Source: Bacteroidales bacterium (GTDB lineage Bacteria > Bacteroidota > Bacteroidia > Bacteroidales > Bacteroidaceae). Taken from it: 64,000 nucleotides of DNA. Each line of letters opens with the position of its first letter. The stretch's first letter is position 1. The DNA lies in NCBI GenBank assembly GCA_004557035.1, contig SFFB01000010.1:1-64000 (forward strand), given 5' to 3'. Shown here piece by piece: positions 7,886 to 15,771 of this stretch. The translations under genes were made by a program, and so were the position numbers. The notes under the pieces were generated by a model. It worked only from the letters and a program-made list of their open reading frames with translations, was not told the origin of the DNA and ran no database searches.

Positions 7886-8827
7886 TTAGCGGCCGTTGCC
7901 AAACTGGCGCGAGCTGCTGCCGCGTGAGTTGCTGCGCGAACCGGTCGACACGTTCCCGGAGCTTGAGCGCGAAGAGCGTGAGTTGTCAAAACTTCTCGAC
8001 GGGCGGCTTTCGCTCGAACTGCTGCGTCCGGGGCTGGTGTAGGTGCCACCTCCTGTGCGGCTGGGCGTCACGTCGTTGGGCGTAGTCCGGCTTTGGGAAG
8101 GCCTCGTCTGGACGGGACGCAGACTCGTGCGGTGCTCGATGTTGGCCCGATGATTATTCTCGGGATTGGTCACCTCACGGCTGGGGCGTCCTGTGTTGTT
8201 GCCGGGGCGTGAAGGCGCTGCGCCGTTGTTGTCTGGACGTGAAGTCGTCGGGCGGTTAGGCTTGTTGTTGTCCACATAACGGCCGTGTCCGGGACGTCCG
8301 GGTTCGGGACGATAGGCAGGTGAGCCGTGGTGGCTGTGATAGTGGTCGCGCAGTCCGGGAGCCGGTCTGTAGGCATAGTGGCGATAGGGGCTGGGGTCGT
8401 TGTGGCCTCGACGGTGCCACATGCCGCCGTGATAGCTCACGTAGATGGCGGGGCGGTCAAAATAATAGTAGCCGCGGCGATAGTGGTCGCAGATGGGGTA
8501 ATACCAGGCCGCGCGCAACCATCTCACGGGGCGGTAGAAATAGTCGAGAGTGGAATAGAGCGCATATTGCCACGACGAAAGGATGCAGCGCAAGTCACTG
8601 TCGCGATAGGTCCAGTAATAGCCGTAGCAGTCGGCAGCCGTGTTGAGACTCAAGAGATAGTCCAAGTTAATCTGATAGGCCCTGTCGTATTGTTCAGACG
8701 TCAGATTGAGCTCGTAGGCCATCTTGTCGGTGAGAAACCAAGCCTCACGACGGGCATCCTCATAGTTTATGGCTTTGGCCATGAAACACACGGCCGAAAG
8801 CATCAGAGTGAGCAACAGTTTTTTCAT
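7886..8827 (-). CDS. Secreted Tyr/His/Arg-rich protein with Ser/Arg/Pro low-complexity tail
   Basis: The 313-aa product has a clear signal peptide (MKKLLLTLMLSAVCFMAKA, cleavage near residue 19). A helical region at about 22-110 (YEDARREAWFLTDKMAYEL) is rich in aromatics and resembles secreted Bacteroidetes proteins of unknown function that bind or sense envelope stress. From about 120 the chain is dominated by Tyr, His, Arg and Pro (RRGYYYFDRP, YRHYAYRP); from about 215 to the end it is a disordered Ser/Arg/Asn/Thr tail. No catalytic motif is seen. It is monocistronic, with a gene-free 359 bases upstream. Envelope or periplasmic location is inferred. Confidence 0.8.
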   Translation of the reverse strand: MKKLLLTLMLSAVCFMAKAINYEDARREAWFLTDKMAYELNLTSEQYDRAYQINLDYLLSLNTAADCYGYYWTYRDSDLRCILSSWQYALYSTLDYFYRPVRWLRAAWYYPICDHYRRGYYYFDRPAIYVSYHGGMWHRRGHNDPSPYRHYAYRPAPGLRDHYHSHHGSPAYRPEPGRPGHGRYVDNNKPNRPTTSRPDNNGAAPSRPGNNTGRPSREVTNPENNHRANIEHRTSLRPVQTRPSQSRTTPNDVTPSRTGGGTYTSPGRSSSSESRPSRSFDNSRSSRSSSGNVSTGSRSNSRGSSSRQFGNGR

Positions 8828-9186
8828 AGACGTTTCGTTTTAGAGGTTTGTAGATGAAGTTTTTCGGTTGTTTGCCGTCGTTCTACAAATGCAAAGTTCG
8901 GGGTTTCGTCAGATTGACCAAACTTTTTTGAAGAAATCGCGTCGTTGATTGATTTTTTTGGCCTTTTCGTGTAACTTTTTAACGCTTTTCTTGCGCGTTT
9001 TGTGGCAAAGTGGGCCGTTTTTCGTCAACCGCGGTTGCCAATTTAACCGTTTGCGTGCTAAAATTCAGTGAAGTTTAGCCCAAGTGCTTTTTTCTTGGCC
9101 ATAGACGTCGTAACTTTGCAACTGTAAAACTAAGACAAGACACTAAACGACGTGCGTGGCAAACCGTCCGCACAAAAACGAAAGGT
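8828..9186. other. Intergenic region with divergent promoters
   Basis: This 359-base AT-rich stretch separates the secreted-protein gene (-) from the 46-aa gene (+). A TAACTTTG element lies at 9111-9118. I see no repeat-family copy, RNA gene or other coding region in it. Confidence 0.5.
9111..9118 (+). promoter_or_regulatory. Promoter of the 46-aa gene (TAACTTTG)
   Basis: TAACTTTG is a perfect TAnnTTTG element. At N19 upstream is TTTT (9088-9091), one base from the TTTG -33 consensus. Transcription would start near 9124, giving a leader of about 60 bases. Confidence 0.65.
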
Positions 9187-9327
9187 ATGATTATGAAACA
9201 AAACACCAAATTAAGCGAAAACATCATGGCGCTCAAGTATGTGCTTGACCGTTATCGTCAGATGGGTAACGGTGTCATGTGTCAGAACCTCCGGCGCGAA
9301 CTGCGCAAGCTCAACGCTGCCAAGTGA
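9187..9327 (+). CDS. 46-aa small protein, unknown function
   Basis: ATG at 9187 opens 46 codons ending TGA at 9327. The product begins MIMKQNTKLSENIMALKYVL and is helical and basic (DRYRQMGNG, RRELRKLNAAK). A second ATG at 9193 is equally possible. It has its own upstream TAnnTTTG and a strong terminator at 9383-9421, which argues that it is a real short transcription unit. No domain is recognised; a small nucleic-acid-binding or regulatory protein is a guess from charge. Confidence 0.6.
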   Translation: MIMKQNTKLSENIMALKYVLDRYRQMGNGVMCQNLRRELRKLNAAK

Positions 9328-9382
9328 GGCTTTTAGTATGAAACAAACCGGTGTGCCGACGCGCACATCATAATCCCATAAA

Positions 9383-9421
9383 AATCCGCCCACGTTGATG
9401 TCGAGTCAGCGTGGGCGGATT
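9383..9421. terminator. Bidirectional terminator
   Basis: AATCCGCCCACG (9383-9394) pairs perfectly with CGTGGGCGGATT (9410-9421). An A-run precedes it and T-rich bases follow. It serves the 46-aa gene (+) and the oxidoreductase fusion ending at 9462 (-). Confidence 0.88.
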
Positions 9422-9461
9422 GGTTATGGTCGGATCCGGCTTGTCGGACCATCTTGTCGGC

Positions 9462-11807
9462 TTATTGTTTGTTGAGGCTCTCGTGCATGGCCGCGGCAGC
9501 GTGGCGTCCGTCGCCCATGGCCAGGATGACCGTGGCACCGCCTCTCACAATGTCGCCACCGGCATAGAGCGTGGGGATGGAACTCTGCATATTGTCGTCG
9601 ACGGCAATGGTGCCTTTGCGTCCCAGTTCGAGGCCTTCGACCGACGTCGGCACGATGGGGTTGGGCGAAACGCCGATGCTCACCACCACAAGGTCGGCGT
9701 CGATGATTTCAATGCCGCCTTCGATGGGCACAGGGCGCCGACGCCCACTGGCGTCGGGCTCGCCGAGTTCCATCTTCTGGAGTTTGATTTGCTTCACGCG
9801 GCCGTTTTCGTCGGCAATGTATTCCAGCGGATTGTGGAGGGTGAGGAATTTCACGCCCTCTTCTTTGGCGTGGCGCACCTCTTCGAGGCGGGCCGGCATT
9901 TCAGCCTCAGAGCGGCGATAGATGATGGTGGCCGTCTCGGCGCCCAAGCGCAGGGCCGTACGCACAGAGTCCATGGCCGTGTTGCCGCCGCCCACCACGG
10001 CCACGTGCTTGGCCATGGGCACAGGCGTGTCGCTCGAGGGATTGGAGGCGTCCATCAGGTTGACGCGGGTGAGGTATTCGTTTGACGACATCACGCCGAC
10101 GGCGTTTTCGCCGGGGATGCCCATGAAGTTGGGCAGGCCTGCGCCCGAAGCTACAAAGATGCCCTCATAGCCTTCCTCGCGCAGCGAGTCGATGCTGACA
10201 GTCTTGCCCACGATGCAGTCTTTGACAAACTTCACGCCGCGGCGCGACAGGGCCTGTACCTCGTGTTCCACGATTTCGTTGGGCAGACGGAATTCGGGGA
10301 TGCCGTATTTCAATACGCCGCCAATCTCGTGCAGGGCTTCAAAAACCGTCACTTCATAGCCACGGGCCGCCATGTCGCCGGCAAAACTCAGACCGGCAGG
10401 ACCGCTGCCCACTACGGCCACCTTTCGGCCGTTAGACGGTGCCGGGCAGACATTGTCTTGAGAACCGTGCTGACGTTCATAGTCGGCAGCGTAGCGCTCA
10501 AGGTGACCAATGGCCACGGCGCGGCCGCCTGTCTTGAGGTGGATGCATCGGCTCTCGCATTGTTTCTCTTGAGGGCAGACGCGGCCGCAAACGGCCGGCA
10601 GTGCACTCGACTCTTTGAGGGTACGGGCAGCGGCGAGCGGATCGCCTTGTTCGATGTGCTTGATGAAGCGCGGAATGTCGATGCCTACGGGACAACCCTG
10701 CACACAGCCGGGATTGGCGCAGTCCAGGCAGCGTGAGGCTTCGCTTTGTGCGCTTTCGGCGTCGAGGCCGCCGGTCACCTCTTCCTTGAGTTGGCGTGCG
10801 CGATATTCGGGTGCTAGTTCTTTCGGGTCGTGACGGGGAATGGCCATACGTTCTTTAGGCTTGATGGCCTTGCGCAGTGCCACGCGCCACTCGGCGTCTC
10901 TCGACGGGTCTTCCGTGTCGGTCGCAGCGACCTCAGCCGAGGCAGACGCAGCCGCCTGTGCCTGACAGGGTTCTTCGGGCAAGGTGTGTGAGAGGTCTTC
11001 GTGAGCACGGGCGTAGGTCTCTTCATCCTTGAAGGCTTTCATGCGTCCCAGCATCTCGTCGAAGTCAACCTGATGGCCGTCAAATTCAGGGCCGTCCACA
11101 CAAACAAACTTAGTCACGCCACCGATGGAGATACGGCAAGCACCACACATGCCCGTGCCGTCCACCATGATGGTATTGAGCGAAACGTCGGTCGGTATGT
11201 CATATTTTTTGGTGAGCAGGCAGACGAATTTCATCATTATGGCCGGACCGATGGCAAAACATTTGTCCACCTTCTCGCGCTTGATGACCTCTTCCACGCC
11301 TTCGGTGATGAGGCCTTTGCGGCCATACGAACCGTCGTCGGTCATGACGATGACCTCGTCGGCGCTTTCGCGCATTTCTTTTTCCAGGATGACGAGTTCT
11401 TTAGAGCGTCCGGCAATCACGGCAATCACTTTGTTGCCGGCCTTGTGCAGGGCCTGGACGATGGGGAGCATAGGCGCGGTGCCCACGCCGCCACCGGCGC
11501 AAACCACGGTGCCGAACTTCTCGATGTGTGTGGCTTTGCCGAGCGGTCCCACCACGTCGGCAAGCATATCTCCGGCTTCGAGGGCACAAAGTTTGTCAGA
11601 CGAAACGCCCACGCGCTGCACCACAAGCGTGATGTAGCCTTTTTCGGGGTCGGCTTCGGCAATGGTCAGCGGCATACGTTCGCCGTGCGGGTCGGTGCGG
11701 ACGATGACAAAATGTCCCGCTTTGCGTGCGCGGGCAATGAGGGGTGCTTCAACAACAAAGCGGAATACGTTTTCAGAGAACTGGCTCTTTTCTATTATTC
11801 GGTTCAT
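9462..11807 (-). CDS. Fused NfnA/PyrK-like and NfnB/GltD-like oxidoreductase
   Basis: This 781-aa protein joins two enzymes. Residues 1-260 are a ferredoxin-reductase/PyrK-like FAD and NAD module: GGGVGTAPMLP near 106, and a [2Fe-2S] cluster site with Cys221, Cys224 and Cys236 (GTGMCGACR, FVCVDG). An Ala/Glu-rich linker spans about 265-310. The rest is a glutamate-synthase small-subunit module: two Cys clusters (CLDCANPGCVQGCP, CGRVCP) and two dinucleotide folds (VVGSGPAGLS, VVGGGNTAMDS). The order matches the NfnA and NfnB subunits of electron-bifurcating transhydrogenase, usually separate. It is often labelled as a dihydroorotate dehydrogenase/glutamate synthase bifunctional protein. Which activity it has cannot be settled from sequence. 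It has its own promoter at 11869. Confidence 0.9.
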   Translation of the reverse strand: MNRIIEKSQFSENVFRFVVEAPLIARARKAGHFVIVRTDPHGERMPLTIAEADPEKGYITLVVQRVGVSSDKLCALEAGDMLADVVGPLGKATHIEKFGTVVCAGGGVGTAPMLPIVQALHKAGNKVIAVIAGRSKELVILEKEMRESADEVIVMTDDGSYGRKGLITEGVEEVIKREKVDKCFAIGPAIMMKFVCLLTKKYDIPTDVSLNTIMVDGTGMCGACRISIGGVTKFVCVDGPEFDGHQVDFDEMLGRMKAFKDEETYARAHEDLSHTLPEEPCQAQAAASASAEVAATDTEDPSRDAEWRVALRKAIKPKERMAIPRHDPKELAPEYRARQLKEEVTGGLDAESAQSEASRCLDCANPGCVQGCPVGIDIPRFIKHIEQGDPLAAARTLKESSALPAVCGRVCPQEKQCESRCIHLKTGGRAVAIGHLERYAADYERQHGSQDNVCPAPSNGRKVAVVGSGPAGLSFAGDMAARGYEVTVFEALHEIGGVLKYGIPEFRLPNEIVEHEVQALSRRGVKFVKDCIVGKTVSIDSLREEGYEGIFVASGAGLPNFMGIPGENAVGVMSSNEYLTRVNLMDASNPSSDTPVPMAKHVAVVGGGNTAMDSVRTALRLGAETATIIYRRSEAEMPARLEEVRHAKEEGVKFLTLHNPLEYIADENGRVKQIKLQKMELGEPDASGRRRPVPIEGGIEIIDADLVVVSIGVSPNPIVPTSVEGLELGRKGTIAVDDNMQSSIPTLYAGGDIVRGGATVILAMGDGRHAAAAMHESLNKQ

Positions 11808-11867
11808 ATCTTATAGGGTAGGTTTTCCATATTTATCTCGCGTGCGTGCGCGAATCAATTTTAACAA

Positions 11868-11990
11868 GGCAAAGTTAGTGCAAGACGAGCGGAATGACAA
11901 ATAAAACTTGTTTTATTTTAACATTCTCCGGCTTTAGCCCGTTTAATGTGAACATAGTGCAAGACGAGAGAAAAGACCAATAAAAATCCG
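11868..11990 (-). repeat. Promoter-bearing repeat, two units, upstream of the oxidoreductase gene
   Basis: On the minus strand the proximal unit reads TTTG-N20-TAACTTTG, with the conserved block CTCGTCTTGCAC directly before the -7 box. This is an excellent Bacteroidetes promoter about 60 bases ahead of the ATG at 11807. A second unit upstream (about 11952-11990) keeps CTCTCGTCTTGCAC, but its -7 has decayed to TATGTTC. The same core recurs at 21785 and 35697. Confidence 0.65.
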
Positions 11991-12030
11991 GCGCCGCATT
12001 TTGTCATTTTGCAGTCGCCGCATTTGGGCT

Positions 12031-12141
12031 TATCTTTGACGTAGGAAATAGGAAGAGGGAGGCTCGGCGGCCTCTTTTTTTGTGTTTCAAGGCTTTACGG
12101 CCATAAGGACAGGAATTTCTGCGATACTTTCAGTAAAAACT
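12031..12141 (+). repeat. Promoter-hairpin repeat, copy A
   Basis: It starts with TATCTTTGACGTAGG (TAnnTTTG type). A GAGGC/GCCTC hairpin (12059-12074) followed by seven T comes next. The tail reads CGGCCATAAGGACAGGAATT then TCTGCGATA. The same arrangement occurs at 22401, 58893 and, inverted, at 50909-51026. It may be a short transcription unit with its own terminator or a small mobile repeat. Confidence 0.6.
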
Positions 12142-12147
12142 CTCCTT

Positions 12148-12267
12148 ATGACAAGAAAATTTTCCGCCGTTTTGAGCGTGATATTGGTGGCTTTCAGTCT
12201 TTTTTTCGTGCTTCCGCGATATGATTTTATGGCTTATGCGTTGAACCACAAAGCATTACGGTGGTGA
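12148..12267 (+). CDS. Possible 39-aa membrane peptide
   Basis: ATG at 12148 begins MTRKFSAVLSVILVAFSLFF, a basic start followed by one hydrophobic span, then a short polar end (NHKALRW). It starts immediately after repeat copy A. There is no recognised family, and hydrophobic short frames arise by chance, so this is weak. Confidence 0.2.
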   Translation: MTRKFSAVLSVILVAFSLFFVLPRYDFMAYALNHKALRW

Positions 12268-12463
12268 TTTAACAAGACGAAAGGTTTTGTCCGCTAATCA
12301 CGCCGAAACGTCAAAAGATTTTGATAAGCCTTAAAACGTGTGAGTTTTTGTCACGCAGCACCCGGCCGTTTGAACAAAGCCATTGCCGCAGGCGGCCGAA
12401 GGGCGGGGGAGGGCTTTTTAGGCAGACAGTCGGTCGTCGCTTATGAAAAAAACGGGCAAAACC

Positions 12464-12494
12464 TTTGTGGTTTGAAGCGAAAAAACTACCTTTG
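12464..12494 (+). promoter_or_regulatory. Promoter of the tRNA-Lys pair
   Basis: TTTG (12464-12467), 19 bases, then TACCTTTG (12487-12494) match the Bacteroidetes consensus TTTG-N19-TAnnTTTG exactly. Predicted start is near 12500, about 20 bases before the first tRNA. Confidence 0.8.
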
Positions 12495-12519
12495 CAGTCG
12501 CAAAAAAAGAAACGGCCAC

Positions 12520-12592
12520 GCACTCTTAGCTCAGTTGGTAGAGCAACTGACTCTTAATCAGTGGGTCCAGGGTTCGAACCCCTGAGAGTGTA
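12520..12592 (+). tRNA. tRNA-Lys (anticodon CTT), copy 1
   Basis: The 73-base cloverleaf folds by eye: acceptor GCACTCT/AGAGTGT (first pair G-U), D stem GCTC/GAGC, anticodon stem ACTGA/TCAGT with loop CTCTTAA (anticodon CTT, reading AAG), T stem CAGGG/CCCTG with TTCGAAC, and discriminator A. The 3' CCA is not encoded. It is identical to copy 2. Confidence 0.97.
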
Positions 12593-12646
12593 CACCGGTT
12601 GCCACAGAAACCACGCCGCCCTCTCTTTTTGCACATCCACACAGAT

Positions 12647-12719
12647 GCACTCTTAGCTCAGTTGGTAGAGCAACTGACTCTTAATCAGTGGGTCCAGGGT
12701 TCGAACCCCTGAGAGTGTA
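12647..12719 (+). tRNA. tRNA-Lys (anticodon CTT), copy 2
   Basis: It is identical over 73 bases to the copy at 12520, separated by a 54-base spacer that lacks a good promoter, so the two are probably co-transcribed and processed. Homology stops at the tRNA boundaries, meaning only the gene itself has been duplicated or homogenised. Confidence 0.97.
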
Positions 12720-12816
12720 CCAACGAAAGGCGAGCATAACCTTCGATGAAGGCTCTCGCCTTTTGTCGTTTTTCACACAGAGGCTGCTTCGGCGCCGGCT
12801 TTTTCCTGGGATTATT

Positions 12817-14934
12817 ATGACTAACACTGAGCTTGAGCGCGCCGAGCGCATTGTCACTTACACGCAGCAAAACCTGTTTCTCACCGGCCGCGCCGGTACG
12901 GGAAAGACTACCTTTCTCAAGCGCCTGCGGCAGACCACTTCCAAACGTATGGTCGTGTTGGCGCCCACGGGCATTGCCGCCATCAATGCCGGGGGGCAGA
13001 CCATCCATTCGTTTTTCCAGTTCCCTTTTAGTCCATACGTGCCCGGCTCTGTGCAGGCGGAGGGACGATTTAAGGTAAGGCGAGAAAAAATCAGACTCAT
13101 CCGCCAACTCGATCTCATCGTCATCGACGAGATTTCAATGGTTCGTGCCGACCTGCTCGACCGCATGGACGACTTCTTGAAGCGCTACCGCCGCAACAGT
13201 CGGCCTTTCGGCGGCGTGCAGTTGCTGCTCATCGGCGATTTGTGCCAGCTCACGCCAGTGGTCAAAGACGACGAGTGGCAGATGCTCAGGCCATATTACG
13301 CCTCTCCCTATTTCTTTGCCTCCCACGCCTTGGCTGCCGTGCCTTATTCCACCATCTCGCTCACCCACATCTATCGCCAAACCGATGCCGTCTTCATCAG
13401 CCTGCTCAACGCCGTGAGAGAGGGACGCACCGACGCCACCGTGCTCTCCGCACTCAACGCCCGCTATCTGCCGCGAGAGATAGAGCAGTTGCCCGGTGGC
13501 TATGTGCATCTCGTCACCCACAATCACCAGGCCCAGAGTCTCAACGAGGCCCGTCTGGGCAGTCTGCAGACGGCTGCGCAGACCTATGAGGCCACGGTCA
13601 ATGGCGACTTCCCCGATACGTCGCAGCCGGCCGAACAGCGTCTGACGCTCAAAGTGGGCGCGCAGGTGATGTTTCTTCGAAACAATCACGACGAACAAAT
13701 CTACAACGGTATGATTGGCACCGTCGAGGAACTGCTCGCCGGCAGCGTCATGGTGCGCACCGACGAGCCCGAGCCGCGCACGGTCGAGGTGGGGCCGGAG
13801 GTGTGGGAAAACATGCGTTATCAGCTCGACAAAGAAACGGGTGAAATCAAGGAAGAGGTGGCCGGCATTTTCTCGCAAATACCCCTGCGCCTCGCTTGGG
13901 CCATCACCATTCACAAGAGCCAGGGACTGACATTCGACCGCGTGGTCATCGACGCCCGTGCGGCCTTTGCCCACGGCCAGACCTATGTGGCCCTGAGCCG
14001 TTGCCGCACCCTCGACGGCATCTATCTCTCGTCGCCCGTCACTCCCGGTGCCATCATCACCGACCGCACCGTCGACGATTATCAGACGGCTATGGACCAT
14101 CGCCAACCCGACGACGTGATGATTGCACAAATGGAGCGCGAATATTTCTGTCACACGGCCTGCAGCCTTTTCGACTTCAGTGCCATTCTCAATCCGCTCG
14201 CAGCACTGGTGAGGCTGGGCGAAAGCCATTTGGCCAAGCTCTATCCCGACACCTGCCGGCAACTGTCGGCTATGGAGGGGCGGTTGCGCAGCGATGTGGT
14301 GCAGGTGGCCGAGAAGTTTCACGCTCAGATATACCGTCTGGTCAGTGTCTCGACACACCTCGATGAAGACAGCCTTTTGCAAGACCGCCTGAGGGCCGGC
14401 AGCATTTACTTTTCCAAACAACTGCGTCCCTTGTGGCAGTTTGTGGACGGCCTCAAGCTCACGGTAGATAACAACGAGGTGGCTACTCAGACCGACCGAC
14501 ACAGCACTGAGCTCTACGAACAGCTCGCTGTGGCCTTGAAACTGCTCGACCACGTGGCCGACTCGGGTTTTGAACTCCAAGACTATCTACGCTTCAGAGC
14601 CAAGGCGGCCATGCAACTCCACGACGAAGACGACACGCCGCAACCGCAAAAGACCGAGAAAAAGAAAAAATCCAAACCGACCGCCATCCCCGAAGAGGTG
14701 AAAAACGCCGAACTCTTCGAGCGCCTTGTCGACTGGCGCCGCCGCAAGATGGCCGAGCTGGAGCGTCCGGCCTTCACCATTCTTTCCACCAAAGCCCTCA
14801 TCGGCATTGCCAACCAGCAGCCCACCAACACCCACGCCCTGCTGGCCATCGACGGCATAGGACAGGTCAAGGTGCGGCAATTTGGCGACGAAATCATCGA
14901 AATGGTCTGCGACTTTATGGCCTCCCGTGGTTGA
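12817..14934 (+). CDS. PIF1-type ATP-dependent DNA helicase with C-terminal HRDC domain
   Basis: The 705-aa product starts MTNTELERAERIVTYTQQNL. Walker A is GRAGTGKT at residues 24-31, Walker B is LIVIDEISM near 110, and the C-terminal SF1 motifs include AWAITIHKSQGLTFD and YVALSRCR. These are the marks of the PIF1/RecD-like SF1B family that unwinds DNA 5' to 3'. A Lys-rich linker (EKKKKSKP) precedes an HRDC domain at about 625-700 (FERLVDWRRRKMAELER), an auxiliary nucleic-acid-binding fold. An upstream frame continues back into tRNA copy 2, so I take the ATG at 12817. It may be read through from the tRNA promoter. Confidence 0.92.
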   Translation: MTNTELERAERIVTYTQQNLFLTGRAGTGKTTFLKRLRQTTSKRMVVLAPTGIAAINAGGQTIHSFFQFPFSPYVPGSVQAEGRFKVRREKIRLIRQLDLIVIDEISMVRADLLDRMDDFLKRYRRNSRPFGGVQLLLIGDLCQLTPVVKDDEWQMLRPYYASPYFFASHALAAVPYSTISLTHIYRQTDAVFISLLNAVREGRTDATVLSALNARYLPREIEQLPGGYVHLVTHNHQAQSLNEARLGSLQTAAQTYEATVNGDFPDTSQPAEQRLTLKVGAQVMFLRNNHDEQIYNGMIGTVEELLAGSVMVRTDEPEPRTVEVGPEVWENMRYQLDKETGEIKEEVAGIFSQIPLRLAWAITIHKSQGLTFDRVVIDARAAFAHGQTYVALSRCRTLDGIYLSSPVTPGAIITDRTVDDYQTAMDHRQPDDVMIAQMEREYFCHTACSLFDFSAILNPLAALVRLGESHLAKLYPDTCRQLSAMEGRLRSDVVQVAEKFHAQIYRLVSVSTHLDEDSLLQDRLRAGSIYFSKQLRPLWQFVDGLKLTVDNNEVATQTDRHSTELYEQLAVALKLLDHVADSGFELQDYLRFRAKAAMQLHDEDDTPQPQKTEKKKKSKPTAIPEEVKNAELFERLVDWRRRKMAELERPAFTILSTKALIGIANQQPTNTHALLAIDGIGQVKVRQFGDEIIEMVCDFMASRG

Positions 14935-14953
14935 ACTTTTTCCATTAAAACCA

Positions 14954-15004
14954 AACACCGCCTGCAGGCAATCCTCATTGGGGACGATGCCGGCAGGCGG
15001 TGTT
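14954..15004. terminator. Terminator after the helicase gene
   Basis: AACACCGCCTGC (14954-14965) pairs with GCAGGCGGTGTT (14993-15004). The stem of 12 bp separates the helicase gene (+) from the end of the seven-gene minus-strand operon. Confidence 0.75.
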
Positions 15005-15058
15005 GGGTATATGTGTGGCGGATCAGAGTTATCTCACCCGGCCGTCAAGCCCCAGCGG

Positions 15059-15742
15059 TCAGTCGCGGCCGCGCATATAAGAGATTTCGTAGAAACAGGG
15101 ATAGATGTTGTACGAAGCATCGCTCTGACCCTGGGCCGCCGGGACGATGAGGCGAACCAACGCCGTGCCTTCGTCGCTGTCGAATCGTGGAAGGTTGATG
15201 AAGGCCAAGGGAATGAGCCAACCCGAAGGCACTGAGGCTGTGCCGTAGGTGTTGAGCATAGCGCCGCTGGTGAAGGTGCCGGTGAAGAGACCGCCACTGT
15301 TGGTGCAGCTCATCGTTTCGGGATAGGGCACGTAAAACTGATTGCGGTTTGAAGTCTGTATGGTGTCGCTCGCAATGTTATATTCGATATAACGTGAGAG
15401 CACCGTGGCATGTTCGCCGTCGGCCAGAGGTTTGCCTTGGCCTTTTCTGATGATTTGCATATAGACGCCCGAACCGCTGAAAAGCACGTACTCGTTTCGG
15501 CTGACGTCGGTCAGGCTGTCCTGGGCATAAAACTGCTCTTCGCTGATAACTTGTATGTTGCCCGGCACTTCAAGCACCGGCGTGCCGTCTGTGCCCATCA
15601 CTGTCACGCCCGAGGTGAGGAATGCGCTGATTTGCTTGCGCTCGCGCTTGAGCATATCGGCATAGGTGTCGTCGTCGTCGCAGGCCACAAACATCGGCAG
15701 GGCCAGACAAAGGGCAAGGAGAGAAAAAATATATCTTTTCAT
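15059..15742 (-). CDS. DUF4827 domain lipoprotein
   Basis: The 227-aa product has a lipoprotein leader MKRYIFSLLALCLALPMFVAC with Cys21 followed by DDDDTYADML, typical of DUF4827 proteins. These resemble FKBP-type folds and are restricted to Bacteroidetes; peptidyl-prolyl activity has not been shown to my knowledge. It should be lipid-anchored, and the Asp run after the Cys fits a Bacteroidetes export signal. It is the last gene of the tsaB-to-rseP operon, 29 bases after rseP. Confidence 0.85.
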   Translation of the reverse strand: MKRYIFSLLALCLALPMFVACDDDDTYADMLKRERKQISAFLTSGVTVMGTDGTPVLEVPGNIQVISEEQFYAQDSLTDVSRNEYVLFSGSGVYMQIIRKGQGKPLADGEHATVLSRYIEYNIASDTIQTSNRNQFYVPYPETMSCTNSGGLFTGTFTSGAMLNTYGTASVPSGWLIPLAFINLPRFDSDEGTALVRLIVPAAQGQSDASYNIYPCFYEISYMRGRD

Positions 15743-15771
15743 TGTCGTTGATTTTGGCTAAGGTGAGAAGA

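Larger units (their letters stand above)
11808..12519. other. Gene-poor intergenic region with repeats
   Basis: These 712 bases hold two promoter-repeat units (11868-11905 and 11952-11990), copy A of the promoter-hairpin repeat (12031-12141), a possible 39-aa ORF (12148-12267) and the tRNA promoter (12464-12494). About 12268-12460 shows nothing I can name. Confidence 0.6.

Noticed and set aside
13135..14580. A 481-codon open frame on the minus strand
   Set aside because: It is antisense to the PIF1-type helicase, whose Walker and helicase motifs are certain.
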